From Chimonanthus salicifolius (Eukaryota > Streptophyta > Magnoliopsida > Laurales > Calycanthaceae), in the NCBI GenBank assembly GCA_013350335.1, contig CM023539.1, forward strand, positions 42,084,631-42,148,630: DNA of 64,000 nucleotides. The letters run 5' to 3'. Position 1 is the first letter of the stretch. Each line of letters begins with the position of its first letter. The notes beneath the pieces were generated by a model that was not told the DNA's origin, ran no database searches, and saw only the letters and a program-made list of their open reading frames with translations. Positions 1 through 11,480 of this stretch are shown piece after piece. The position numbers and the translations under genes were made by a program.

Positions 1-770
1 AATTTTAAAATATGAGTTAGTGACTTTGTGTTGTCCACTTAATATAATTTTTATAAATATTTTATTCAAACAAAGACCTTTTCATATCTAGATGAGTTCT
101 GATTGACTTAAATAAAATATTTAAATTATTATGTCTCATTTGATTGTAAGATAGTATATTTAAGCACTAAATTTAGAAATACTATTTGAGTGAGGCTCAA
201 CTCAAATCCAAATAACTTTGTTTTAATTTAGCTCAGATTGAGTTTAGATACTTTTGTTTATTGTTGAATTTTTTTTTTAACTCAAACTGAAAATTAACTT
301 GAGTTAAAATTATGGGTTTTAGTTAAAATTGGCTTTGACCCAATTCAAATTATATATGTTGTTTGTTTATAATATAGTTATATATGGAATTAGTTTCAAA
401 GAGATGATTTTTAATTTGTTATCATATTTTACTTTTATAGGTTACATGGGCCACATTCAAGGACAATTAGAGGGTGACTCAGTTAAGTTGGTCCATCCAA
501 GAATATTCAGAAGACCAAAAAATTGAAACTGTGCTACAATTTCTCAAATGTGGGCTTGGGCTTGGGCTTGGGCTTAAACACAAAATCATCAACAACAAAC
601 TTTTGAGATTGGGCTTGAGCCCAAAGTAGTTTAGTCTTTAAACATGTTCAAACGCTACGAGCATGGGTCTTCAAATTCAGGTTGGGTCCAAATGGAGAGA
701 ACTTAGACATATAAAACAAAGACTACTTGTAACCATATACAGTTGTATCAATATTTAAACAAAACTCTAT
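1..770. other. AT-rich intergenic, no gene seen
   Basis: No reading frame here has recognisable protein similarity. The only structure is a short hexanucleotide run of GGGCTT units around 550-580, of the kind found in many GGGCTTGG-rich repeat scraps in this window. Confidence 0.6.
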
Positions 771-1240
771 GGGATTCTCACAGTGGGATTTTTATGTAAC
801 GAGACCGGGAATGATAGGATTTCCCGCTTTATCCTTCACCCTACTGTATGGATAACTTAAAAAAAGTGTCAAAAATCGGCACACTTACCGGCGAGCCTGT
901 TTTGGTTCATTTTTCCCAAATTCTTTGGGTATGATTTTTTAAGCCCAAATCTATACCATTTTTACTTAAAATCAGTCCCGGAGTTCATAAAATTCGGAGT
1001 AGATGAATTTTGATAACTTGTTTGTAAAAATCGGTCGAGAAGCAATCTCGTTTGAAAACCCGAGTCCAAACGCGGGAAAAACCCACAGTTTATGAACGAA
1101 CCAAAATGACTCGTCGTTTTGGAGTGATCGGCTTGCCAGTAATTCATTTTTTAAGTTATCCGTACGACATGGATAAAGGATAAAGTGGAAAATCCACTAA
1201 TTCCCATGTCTGGTTACATAAAAGTGTCGTGTGAATATTG
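771..1240. mobile_element. Mutator-like hairpin MITE with ~90-bp terminal inverted repeats
   Basis: The left arm (about 771-865: a TTTTATGTAAC block, then GGGAATGATAGGATTTCCCG, CTTTATCC and GGATAACTTAAAAAA) reappears inverted at about 1145-1235 (TTTTTTAAGTTATCC, GGATAAAG, AATCCACTAATTCCC, GTTACATAAAA). The arms are diverged but collinear. There is no transposase, and the interior of about 280 bp has no coding potential. Long inverted arms with no coding capacity fit a Mutator-like MITE. I could not identify a clean 9-bp target duplication, so the superfamily is an inference. Confidence 0.65.
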
Positions 1241-1749
1241 CTACCCTTTTTTTATTGTTGATTTCTTTTCTCTTGAGGTGGGGCCATGTTTCAAAGATTG
1301 TGTTTCCTATTCAACTATTTTTTAATTTTTTTCAAAATATTAAAAAGAAGCATTGACCTTTATTAGTCAATGTGGGGAGTGCATGATATATATAATCAAT
1401 ATATATAGCATTGATTAAATGTATATTGTATCAGCAGATACGAAATTTTGTGCTATTTGGTGGCATAAATTCATCCGCCAAATACATGTCACATCTTTGA
1501 TCGATTCAAAATAATCAAAATTTCACCCATATAGAAAATTAAAACCATTTTGGATAGTGCTTTTATTAACGGTTAAAAAACATATTTTCTTTGAGAACCG
1601 ATGGGGACTGATGCTTTTTATATTAAAAGACATTGGTCTATCTTTTCACTACTTATATAATGACAAGTAGATTAAGGATAAAATCGGTATTCTTATTAGT
1701 TCCACTTTCTTTCAAATTAAACTTCGCAAGTAAGAAAATGGGCCATTGT
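1241..1749. other. AT-rich intergenic, nothing recognised
   Basis: Low-complexity AT-rich sequence with short poly-T runs and no coding or repeat structure I can name. Confidence 0.5.
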
Positions 1750-1933
1750 GCATGTTAGAGTGATGGTCAGGAATACATCTCAAAAGGTGGGAGTTTGGAA
1801 TTCAATTTCTACTTCACCTCAAAGGGTCACTCCTTGTAGAGTTATCCGGTATACGTGAGTAGGATGGCTAATATATATCTCGAGGATTAGTCGGATACTC
1901 TAAGAAATATGGACACCTTTATCATAAAAAAGT
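1750..1933 (+). repeat. SINE family 2 copy (plus orientation)
   Basis: A tRNA-like head (TTAGAGTGATGGTCAGGAA, then a box-B-like GGAATTCAATTTC) is followed by a body with the shared landmarks TCACTCC, a CCGGTATACGTG segment, GATTAGTCGGAT and GGACACCTTTATC, and ends in an A run. The same arrangement occurs at 26638-26825 (+) and, inverted, at 18764-18946 and 27260-27435. That supports a dispersed tRNA-derived SINE rather than a functional tRNA gene. Confidence 0.65.
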
Positions 1934-3580
1934 ACGAAAATGGGCCTGGGCTATAGATGGACTAACTAATTTTATATGAAATATTTGATCTATCTTTGAT
2001 GCATAATTATCTATTCTATTTTCACCAATGAAACGGTTTTTAAGACCTCTTTTTTTTCTAGGTAACATTAGGTATGCAACTTGAGTGAGCCCTAAGCTGA
2101 GCTATTATGAAAAGGCCCAAAAAAAGAGCTTGGTTTGGGACCTTAATCCAGTTTAAGGCTTAAAAACTCGGTTTAATTTAAATTTGGACTAAGCCATGGT
2201 ATGTGCTTTGAAAACCCAATCTAGCCCAATACATTTCTTGTTTGTTAGACTTAGACTTTTAATATTAATAAAACATAAAACAATAGCGACAAAGATGAGT
2301 TTGCATAGATGGATGAATGAAATAATACAAAAGGTATAATTAAGAAATAATACATTAAGAAATCACAAAGGAAGCAGCAACTGATAAGAAGATAAGAAAT
2401 GACCCATGAAATGAGTAATTAGTAAACATGGTAAGGGGCCTTTCTAGAATTTTAATTAAAAATTAGGGGTTTTTTAATATTAAAACATATAAGATTTCTT
2501 TTAAATAAATTCGAAAGATAAGAGGCTTTTTAGATAAAACCCTTTAAAGAGTCAAATGGTACGAGTAAAAGGTACTAGAAAAAGTATGGAAATGTTTTTC
2601 GAACTGAAATCAATAGGATTAAAAAGGACATGATAAACTATGGAATGCTCAAGAATGTGACACAATAGAAATGTGGAGCTGAAAGTTCAAAAAATGACCC
2701 AAATATGAAATTTCCGCCCATTTTTTTTTTGGTCCGGGTCGGAAATATAGACCCAAATCCATTTTCCAGTCTATTTGGATCTATATACCTATCATCATGA
2801 ACAGTGAAATGGGTGAAATGATGAAAATGGTTTTGGGAACATAGAACCTCTGGTGTCTGGTCTTTTCATGGTGTGTTGCATGTGTTAGCATCTGAAACAA
2901 AGATTCAAATGCAAAGTACCACCGTCCAAACAAAACATAAGCTAACATTTCTGTCTTTTCTGGGTACCCAATTCCATCACAAATAAGATGGAATTGATCC
3001 ATCCAGCACTTCATAGATTCAATTCAAAATCTTATCGAGTTAAATTATTCAAATGATGTTTTAGACTCAATTAAAAAAAAATCGGTAAAACTCGTTAACT
3101 TATTTAATATGAAATTCAACTAGAGTTAAATCTAATTTGAATTGACTCATCTAAAGTATTTCAAAATTTTAAAGAATGTTTGGTGTCATCTTTTTGGTTA
3201 AGGCTGCAAATCAGACCAAAATAATCGATATGGATTCACATTTTGGATCCATTTCCGAGTCGGGTTTGAGAAAATATTTGGGTTTGGATTTAACTTCTGC
3301 ACATATGGGTTTTAATTGTTAAATGGGTCAGATTCTGGGTCCTTATAGATGAATATCCATTCTACTGTTTACCAAGTAAATTTTGTAAAAGTATAAATCA
3401 TAAATATATAATGTTACCAAGTAAATTTAAAATTTACTGAGATCCAAAATATCAGACCCTTAATAGGCCAAAATTGAGTCTGTCATTTGGCCCATTTTAA
3501 GCCCTGATTTTTTATTTTACTTTTTTAAATTTGTGTTGCTGAATGGATCAAAATTTAGACTATTTCTCCTGAAATATCAG
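1934..3580. other. AT-rich intergenic, no gene seen
   Basis: Contains diverged scraps of CCCAA/GGGCTT-type repeat (about 2080-2250 and 3190-3500) and poly-A/T runs. No reading frame has recognisable protein similarity. Confidence 0.5.
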
Positions 3581-3583
3581 CTT

Positions 3584-3916
3584 GTTAGATTTTGGATATT
3601 TCCGATAAAATAATAATATTACAACCACAAGTGACATGCTTCTTAACATGCAAGTAATTTTTTTTTTTTCCATCACATTTAGAATGATCTAAAAAAAATA
3701 ACTTAAATATTTCCTATTATTTGAAAAAAAAATATAAATATTTTCCACCACATTGCTTTATGTTAATCCAATGTAGAATGCTGTGACATGCTTGTTAGAT
3801 TTTGGACATTTACCTTTAGAATGATCTAAATAACAATAATATAAATATTTCCTATTATTTGAAAAAAAATATAAATATTTTCCATCATATTGCTTTATGG
3901 TAATACAATGTTACCT
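3584..3916. repeat. ~207-bp tandem duplication, second copy interrupted
   Basis: Copy 1 (about 3584-3786) and copy 2 (from about 3787) share GCTTGTTAGATTTTGGA, GAATGATCTAAA, ATTTCCTATTATTTGAAAAA, TATAAATATTTTCC and TTGCTTTATG. Copy 2 lacks an internal block and is interrupted near 3910-3919 by a SINE. It resumes after 4554 with AATGTAGAATACTGTGA, matching AATGTAGAATGCTGTGA at the end of copy 1. Copy 1 therefore acts as a natural empty site for the insertion. Confidence 0.75.
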
Positions 3917-3919
3917 ACA

Positions 3920-4555
3920 TGGGTGTAGCTCAACTGGTTACCTCTCGCCTAAAAAAGCAGGAGGTTGCAGGCAAAGGTTGAAATATCGGCCGATACATAT
4001 CGTATCGGCCGATATGTATCGGTATTTTAATACCAAACGATATCAGCCGATACGATATATATCGGCTGTACATAAATATTTTCGGCCGATATGGCCGATA
4101 TTCGGTCCGAAATATTGGTCACAATATCGGCCGATATTCATAAATATCGGTATTTAAATTTTTTTTTTTTTAAAACACCGATACGGTTTTTCGCAGTTTT
4201 TACACGGTTTTCCACCCTTTTTTGGGGTTTTTAATGGTTTTTCGCGGTTCTTCACGGTTTTTAATGGTTCAGGGTTTATGGCTTTCACGGTTTTTTGCGG
4301 TTTTTTTTTGTTTTTCACGGTTTTTTCACGGTTCCAATATCGGAAGAGAGAGAAATGCCGATATCGGAGGAGAGAGAAAATTATCGGCCGATATTTATAT
4401 ATCAGCCGATATATCGGTTTAGCCGATTTTTAAATCCCTGTTTGCAAGCTCGAGCCCCTATGGCCTAACATTGGTGTGCCCTAGGGGTAGCGGGCTCATC
4501 AGTGGGGGTTTTACGCTGGGTATCTTGCGGTTTCCCATACGTAAATTCAAAAAAA
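3920..4555 (+). repeat. SINE family 1 copy, split by a hAT-like insertion
   Basis: The head TGGGTGTAGCTCAACTGG carries a tRNA box A; box B (GGCTCGAGCCCC once the insert is ignored) is split by the element at 3972-4440. The body continues with GGTGTGCCCTAGG, GGGTTTTACGC, GCGGTTTCCCATACGTAAATT and an A run. The order matches the intact copy at 28691-28853 (minus). It is a tRNA-derived retroposon, not a tRNA gene, because it has a long body and poly-A tail and no complete cloverleaf. Confidence 0.8.
3972..4440. mobile_element. Non-autonomous hAT-like element, ATCGGCCGAT family, copy A (469 bp)
   Basis: The ends are inverted: CAAAGGTTGAAATATCGG on the left and, read inward from the right, CAGGGATTTAAAAATCGG. 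Flanking 8-mers GTTGCAGG (3964-3971) and TTTGCAAG (4441-4448) match at 6 of 8 positions, as expected for an aged hAT target duplication. Both subterminal regions are packed with ATCGGCCGATAT-type palindromes. The middle has a T-rich stretch and several CGGTTTTT repeats. There is no transposase frame. Removing it restores an uninterrupted SINE box B, which supports the boundaries. Confidence 0.75.
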
Positions 4556-5186
4556 TGTAGAATACTGTGATCATTACGCTACAACCAGTTATACGAGGAT
4601 CATTTAATCCAACAATTGTTTCCATAGAAGTTTTTTTTTTTTTTTTTACCACATGAAGTGTTTCCACTCTGTATTGAAGGAATACATAAAACCACTTGCA
4701 AGCCTCATGAACCAAATTAGTTGCGGACAAATTGAATCTAAGACCTCTAATCTATTAATTGCCTCCATGAAAGCTACAACTATTTTACGAGCGTGTTGGC
4801 GGGTGCATCTAATTTAGTTTAATGACGACAACAACAATAACATGTGATGATATATTAATCATTTAAAAGTGTTTAAATACTTTAAAATTAACATTTTGCA
4901 ATAGATTTTTAGGCATCCAGAGAGAGAGGAGAGAGAGAGAGAGAGAAGTATTTGTTGAAAAGGATAATGGCATTGCATTCCTATTGATAATGGCCTTGTA
5001 GTGATGATAGAACAAAAGCATATACTCATGAAAAGTGTGAGCAGATTACTAGTTTGTAGTAATCCTACATAAAAAGACATGATATGGTCTTACTAACTCT
5101 CTCTATATTTAGATAGATATATGGATATTATTTTTGACCTTATTCTTTTACATCATACTCAAACTAGTCAAGTAGTCATGGCTTAA
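4556..5186. other. 3' flank of the glutaredoxin gene; (GA)n microsatellite
   Basis: No gene. A GA/GAGA run lies at about 4919-4946. The stretch adjoining 5187 should contain the 3' UTR of the minus-strand glutaredoxin; I see no decisive poly-A signal. Confidence 0.45.
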
Positions 5187-5498
5187 CTACAGCCATAGAG
5201 CTCCTGCTGATCTGAGCATGGGGACCAATTGACGGCTGAGATGAAGAGACATCACCTCGTCGGTGGATCCCACAAACTGGCCGCCGATAAACACCGCCGG
5301 AACCGCCGGCTTACGCCCCAGTACCCTCATCAGTGCCTTCTCCATTTCCTTTCCTCTAGCTTCCTCATCCAGCTCATAAATGGCACTATTCACTCCAAGT
5401 TCACAAAATAGCCTCTTGATGCTGTGGCACATGCAACATGAACTTGTACTGAAAATAACCACCGCATTCTGTGAGGCCAATCTTTGCACCTTTTCCAT
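5187..5498 (-). CDS. CC-type (ROXY, class III) glutaredoxin, CCMC active site
   Basis: A single-exon 103-residue protein, the usual length for land-plant CC-type glutaredoxins. The fold would use glutathione to reduce or modify thiols; in known family members (ROXY1/2, GRXC9, GRXS types) the main role is to bind TGA bZIP transcription factors and alter their activity in the nucleus and cytosol. Visible signatures are AVVIFS strand 1 (residues 12-17), the active site C21-C22-M23-C24, the glutathione-site segment VPAVFIGG (about 66-73), a GS/TDEVM segment, and the C-terminal ALWL motif required in characterised relatives for TGA-linked function. It resembles the GRXS10/GRXC11 sub-branch by eye, but I do not assign an ortholog. 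A TATA box lies 189 bp upstream of the ATG. The paralog at 24129-24440 is about 72% identical. Confidence 0.95.
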   Translation of the reverse strand: MEKVQRLASQNAVVIFSTSSCCMCHSIKRLFCELGVNSAIYELDEEARGKEMEKALMRVLGRKPAVPAVFIGGQFVGSTDEVMSLHLSRQLVPMLRSAGALWL

Positions 5499-5683
5499 CC
5501 TAAAACTACACGGTCACCGGTCCGTCGACGGAAAAGAAAGACGGCGAAGAATACGATCACAACAGATTGAGAAATGGGAACTGCTTGACTGTGGATTTTG
5601 TTGAATGGTTTGATGAGGAGGAATTGATTTAAGCTGTGAATACACTGAGGATTGGGTGTGATGGAGTTTGAGTGGCGAAGACC

Positions 5684-5731
5684 ACATATTTATACGTGAG
5701 TGTGGGGTGGTGGATGCGAGAGAGAATGTTG
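5684..5731 (-). promoter_or_regulatory. Core promoter of the CCMC glutaredoxin
   Basis: On the minus strand, TATAAATA (5687-5694) lies inside GTATAAATATG. It is preceded upstream by a CCACCACCCCACACTC box and an AACATTCTCTCT box (5719-5730). The same three elements in the same order occur upstream of the paralog at 23782-23852. The spacing to the ATG implies a leader of about 150-165 nt. Confidence 0.65.
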
Positions 5732-7579
5732 TCAAGATAATTTGGTGTATTTTCTAAAATTCTCTTATCATTTATGGATAGGGACTTAAAGGCAAATGTC
5801 TAGAATTGGAATAAAGAAATAGATAGACATTTCTATTTGTTAGGGATGTAAAGAGTTGTCCTTGCATGGAATAGATTCTGACCTATTTTTGCAATTTTTG
5901 CAATTTTGAATTCAAGAGTTATGGTTTAAATAGATAGACTCTCTATAAAAAGAGAGATATCTTAAATTTAAGTACAAATATCAATATTAAATTGATAAGA
6001 TAAATAACTTTAATGATAATGATAATGATTCAATATCTAAATAAATCATCTTGCCAGATAACCATTTTTCCAATATTTATGCTTTTACCATGTGTGTTTT
6101 TACCATGTGCACAATGTTATCAAACGAAACCAATGTTATCAGAACTGGACCATCTACCGAACTGTCTTCGATGAAGGTTTGGTTAAATAAGGTTCAACCA
6201 AGTTCAACCGTAGTCAAATTCGGTTAAAACCGTGTCCATCAATATAAAATTATGAATAATATCAAATATTCATAAAAAATATTTTTGTTCTCACAAAAAC
6301 AATTATAAATATAAATATCTAACAATCCAACATCCATTTTCCAAAATCACTGTTCATTCCAACAAAAGAGTTTCATAATCTATGATCTCACAATCTAATC
6401 CAACGGTCCAATATTCATCCTCCAATAATACTATGAAAATAAAATTAATATTAAAAACAATTCAATGACTCAATGTTAGTTAATGTCTAAAAAAAATTAT
6501 AAAAATTTCATAATCTAAATTAATGGTCTTTTTTCTAAATAATAATTTAAAACTAGTTGAACCTCGGTTCACGGTCCGAGGTTCAACTAATCAAACCTCA
6601 GAGTTAGACCTTGATTAGTTGAATTATATTACCTGATGTGTCTTTGAGTCTTTGGAGTCCACAGACTGAGATTCATTTCATGGGAATACGTGAGTTTGAA
6701 TGATATTTTCAAAATTATACTTTTTTAAAAAAAAGTAGGCTGGTTGAATTTGAAAAGTTATAATTTTGAATGTGTCACATATCAACATATCAACAGTCAA
6801 AATAAAATTAGTTTTGGATGGGTTTTGAATCGACCAACTCTAAATGGATTCGAATTTAAAAAAAAAAAATCAGTCGTTTTTTTTTTTATCTCAACTGATA
6901 CGCACAGTATCAGTCGAGATTTCAATGGCCCGATAGAAAGCACCAAATCCTTGTCAAGCAACACCAAGTGGATCATGATTCCCCCAAAAGATGATCTTTA
7001 ATTTCCATGTCTATGGGCCCACAAATCTGCCTGTAATCAGTCAGATAGAGATGACACATTGCATTGAACAAAATTGAACACAGTTGGGTTGATACTTGAT
7101 ACCGCATGTGAAAAATGAAATAGGAATCATGGACTTTATCATAAGAATGAGTAGGGAATTGAAAAAAGCTGATAATGGTTGGACGAACCAAATAACCTTT
7201 GGTCTTTTCATTATCATATGTCTGATTTGCACTTAGCTTTCTGAGGTGAACACAGTTTCTAGCATGTGGAGCATTACAGCCATTCTCTAAAATGTAGCAA
7301 CAATCAATAGGCTCATATCATACTTTAAAAGCTCGAGAAAATATTCTAAGAGAGTCGATTTTATTAACGATAACGATACTCGTGCTGATTTCCAGAGACC
7401 GACTCTAATAGGGATCCTAATCCATGCGATCCCCAATACCGTCTAGGCTAAGGAGTCTTCTCCTCTAAGAAATTTGTACAGAAAAATACGGTGAGAAATA
7501 CAAAGATTCAAAAGATGTTAGAAATTTGTGTCAAGATTCACTCACCCACTTTCTTTACATTATTTCATATAAAATATAA
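5732..7579. other. Upstream intergenic, no gene seen
   Basis: AT-rich. Around 6140-6240 and 6550-6620 lie GGTTCAACC/GGTTGAAC-type inverted scraps that could be the eroded ends of a MITE, but I cannot define borders. No coding similarity. Confidence 0.45.
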
Positions 7580-8084
7580 GGTGTCCATCCTAACACGGGT
7601 ATACTCTTTTAGGAGACAGGAGTTTTAGTGAACTTCTCACTTTATCCCCATCCGTCCGTACAGATTTTAGTGGACTTTCAGAAACCGGTTCACTGGACTG
7701 GTGCACCCGACCAGATCACTTGGAAATGGAAATTTGAGGAAAGTGATCATTTCAGTGCACTGATTTGGAGTCTTTCACATCTCAAGAAATCGGTGCACCG
7801 ACCGGATCACTTAGAAATGGAAATTTGAGGAAAGTGATCCGGTCGGTGCACCGATTTCTTGAGACGTGAAAGAGTCCAAATCGGTGCATTGGCCGGATCA
7901 CTTTCCTCAAATTTACATTTCCAAGTGATCCGGTCGGTGCATCGCATCCAGTGAACTGATTCATTAGAAAGTGAATCGATTTCTGAAAGTCCACTAAAAT
8001 CTGTACAGGCGGATGTGAGCAAAGTGGGAAATCCAGAAAACTCGTGTCTCCTAAAAGAGTCTTCACATGTTAGGATGGCCACAC
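7580..8084. mobile_element. Mutator-like foldback MITE (505 bp) with ~9-bp target duplication
   Basis: Almost the whole element is an inverted repeat. Left GTCCATCCTAACA, ACTCTTTTAGGAGACA and TACAGATTTTAGTGGACTTT mirror right AAAGTCCACTAAAATCTGTA, TGTCTCCTAAAAGAGT and TGTTAGGATGG. The centre is a near-perfect hairpin (about 7778-7868) built on GGTGCACCGACCGGATCACT. Flanks AAAATATAA (7571-7579) and AAAATATAT (8085-8093) match at 8 of 9 positions, as expected for Mutator-type insertion. The predicted frames across it are mirror images of one another and not genes. Confidence 0.75.
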
Positions 8085-8112
8085 AAAATATATGTGTATA
8101 TATAATTATATA

Positions 8113-8250
8113 CTTTTTAATGATCAAGGTGTCAAGGCCTCTTAGAGCATTCGATTAATATTCGAAACATGTGCAAGCCTCCCTACCTACACACCGGTTA
8201 AATTTATAAGAAGTAGTCCTTTACAGTGGGGAGTGAGAATCCAACTCAAT
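8113..8250 (-). repeat. SINE family 2, truncated copy
   Basis: Read on the minus strand it has ACTACTTCTTATAAATTTAACCGG, GTGTGTAGGTAGGGAGGCTTGCAC and CTAAGAGGCCTTGACACC in part-order with the other family-2 bodies. The tRNA-like head is missing or unrecognisable. Confidence 0.5.
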
Positions 8251-8985
8251 ATTTCTATTTTTTGAAGCAGATTTCTGACCATCAATCTCAACTTAAAATA
8301 TATGAGTGCAGATGGCACCGACCAAGAGAGGGATGCAAAGGCATGAATTCATTGTGGTGGGCACCAAATGGAAATGGATGGAATATCAAGAAAAACAAAA
8401 GGAGAAAGTGGAATCACATCCACATCCATTTGTAATTTGTAAAGACAAAACATACAAATTTAGAGAGAGAGAGAGAGTACCTCACTTTCTTTCTATTCTC
8501 TCAATCTGTGTGCATGTGATGCCAGGATCCGACCTCGCATTTTCCTCTTTATCCCTCTCACAACAATTAAAGTTGACATTTCTCCTTCACTCATATGCAT
8601 CTCTTTCCATCCATGCATATCCATTCACATATAGCTCATAATAGATTGAATTATATATATATATATATAGTATAAATAAAATTAATTAAAATTTTATATC
8701 ATCATTCTCTTTTTCCATCTATGCATATTCATGCACATCCGATATGGAATAAGTTATGTTTTAAATACATACTGAGTAGAAGATACGTATTACTTTAAGT
8801 CCATCGAAGCCCCTCTAAGATTTTAAACCTGCTTATTTTTTATATATTATAAGATTGTATCTGATATTATTAAAAGGTCAACTAATTGTGACTTACTACA
8901 CGAATATGTGCATATAAAATGCTTTACTTTAGGTAAGTGTAGCATTTTTCTTTTTAAAATAGTACAAACTATAAAGTGCCTCTAA
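8251..8985. other. Intergenic with (GA)n and (AT)n microsatellites
   Basis: GA repeats are at about 8464-8477 and an AT repeat at about 8654-8669. An open frame around 8306-8641 shows no family motifs and I do not call it a gene. Confidence 0.5.
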
Positions 8986-9180
8986 GGGCCATGTTTGGAT
9001 AAGAACTTAAAGTAAAATATTTTCCAAGTGTAGAAAAGATTTTGTTCTCTTTAGATGGAGAATATCATCTTCTCCTTAACAAGGAGAAGACTCATTATTT
9101 ACAGCCCCACTTTCTCTTGGAGAATGGAAAAAACAGGACAAGTCTCTCCACTTCTCCCCATCCAAACAAAGGCTTGGTAA
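8986..9180. mobile_element. Short MITE with CATGTTTGGAT-type ends
   Basis: Left GGGCCATGTTTGGATAAG and right ATCCAAACAAAGGCTTGG are inverted relatives about 190 bp apart, with a smaller internal inverted pair (TCTCCTTAACAAGGAGA). This is the general look of small plant DNA-transposon derivatives. No target duplication was resolved. Confidence 0.45.
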
Positions 9181-11480
9181 ACTACATACTTGTATGATAA
9201 TTGTGTATTTATATTAAAACTATAAACTTAACATATACATACTTTGTTAGTATATATGTGTCTTAGTAAAAAAAATTAAGACATGATTTGAGGGGTCAAT
9301 TTAGTTTTAAGTAGTCAAGTCCATATAAGTATTTCTTTAGCCTTTACTTTTATTAATTGTCTTTCTAAAAAGGCCTCTATCTTTTGAATTTATTCGAAGA
9401 AATACTCTTTGATAAAATTTTGAAAAAAACCCTTTGATAAATTGATTTTTTAAGACATTTTTAGATGCATGTCCTAAGACTTATTTGGATCCCAATAACA
9501 CTTAGAGAGTAGAGTGATTAGAAAATAGTCTTCATGTATCAATAGTATCTCAAAAATTAGATGATTAAGGTATTAGATTTTAACACTAAAAAGTCAATTA
9601 CAATAGGCAATCTCAATTTCAATCGAACTGGTGAGAGTAGCTCTGATTACGACTAAATTAGTAGTAGAAAAAAGGGTGAGAAAAATGTTACATGAGGACT
9701 TCATAGAATATTTGATGCAGTGTAAACTATTTGCTACAAGCAAAAATAATTTTCAAAATTAAAAAATTGACCTCTAGTCAACATGATCAAGAGGTCCTTT
9801 TAAAGCTTTTATTAAACATTAAAGACTTTTTTATAATTGTAGAAAAATATAGAAATTTCTTTGAAATAAACTTGAAAGATAGAAATATTTTATTTATCAC
9901 ATATTTAGTCTTTTTTTTTCTTCCAACACTTTTAAGCTCATTAATTACTCTCCAGAATAGAAAAATAGTATGTGCATGCATGCATTGGCATTCTAATATA
10001 CATGCATACATGTACATACACCATGTCACCGTGTATAAATGGAATTGACATAAATCGTGCATGACAAGAGTGTCCCTTTTACTCACCAAAGGTTATAATA
10101 AGTGGGCCTAAGTACTTGGTACGGCCCTTTTTATCATCTTCTACGTGGCACATTCAAAGGCACAAGTTCCTTCTTCTACAATTTCTACGAAATTCCAAAT
10201 GTCCACAAATTTTGACGTTATCAATAACAGATAAAAAGAAAAGAAAAATTCCAATATTCCATGCACGAACAAAAAGAAATGGGTACCGTAGCATTCCTGT
10301 GGGCTTTGGATTGATACCATTCTTCACTCTGTGGCTCTATCAAAATTCAAAGTCATGCACACATCCAACGAACACCTGGAATATATTCAAAACCCATCCA
10401 AGCCGTACGTTTAGTGGGCCTCGCCGTAGATTATTTGACGCGATGAAATCCATCCTGATCATTCAATTTTGTGTGACAAATCATGACCGGCGAAACCCTT
10501 TCGTAGTCGCCATCCATTTGTAGGCGATGGATCCTACACTTTTGTTCTTGTCCGTCGGATCCAAGATTAGGGGAACGGGTCGGACTTTTTCGATGGACTA
10601 GATTTTTGTTGATGATAATAAAACTAACAACATATTATAACCTGAGTCCACATGAATGTTGGATCCAATGGCCATGTTTGAAAAGAAAGGCAAGTGCCAT
10701 TGTGGAGAACGATCGAAGTTTGCACATATGAAAGACTCTCTATCTATATAAAGAGGGTAATTTTACAGGGAGTGATTATTTGGAATGGAGTGAGAGGTCA
10801 AACTCAGGACTTTTGTTTCTCGAGGTGGATTTGTAGTCATCATTCGAATCCCTTTGAATTGATTGATCGAATCCCTTTGAATAGATTAATCTAGAAATTT
10901 CAAAATTGATGAGAATCCAATATCTTCTTTCTTTTTGTTCTCTTTTTATCGTTTGAAAAGTTTGAATAATCAAGTAAAAAATCAAAGATTAGATCTTTTC
11001 TCCTTTATTCATAGATTGTCAAAATGCATGTAATCATGTGCAAATGGTCATTTGACTTCGTACAAAAGAATAAAAAAATAGTAAAAATGATACTTATTTT
11101 TTTGGTAAATATATTCCCCTCATCAACAAAGGAATGAGGTATATATTTGGCCTTTGGCATTCACTGCAAATTGCAAACCATTTGGATACGTTAGGTGGAT
11201 TGAGTTCTGATTTTAGATACCAACAAGTCATAGAAAAGGCAGGGAGAACTGCAATCGGATCGGATAGCATCTATTGTGGCAGAGATTTGGCGGAAAGGCA
11301 AATAGATCACCACTGTTAGCCATTAGGATTGCTATTGGGCTAGTCATAGTTTTTCATGTTTATCAAGTTTGGTCATTGGGCATTTAGAAATGGGTTTAGA
11401 TATGATAAAATCTGGCTTGCAACTCGATCAATTTAATAAATGAGTCGACCCAACCTGATATGTTTAATACATAGGTAGAA
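9181..11480. other. Intergenic, no gene supported
   Basis: The longest open frame (10116-10523, 135 codons, plus) is less AT-rich than its surroundings, but its product has no motif I recognise and no likely promoter. I leave it uncalled. The rest is AT-rich with no clear repeats. Confidence 0.5.

Noticed and set aside
3920..3975. tRNA gene suggested by TGGGTGTAGCTCAACTGG
   Set aside because: The cloverleaf is incomplete and the head is followed by a SINE body and A tail; the same unit recurs at 28691-28853.
5229..5735. Frames antisense to or overlapping the CCMC glutaredoxin
   Set aside because: The glutaredoxin frame carries all family motifs; the others have none.
10116..10523. 135-codon frame as a novel gene
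   Set aside because: No recognisable domain, no promoter evidence, and composition like the surrounding non-coding DNA.
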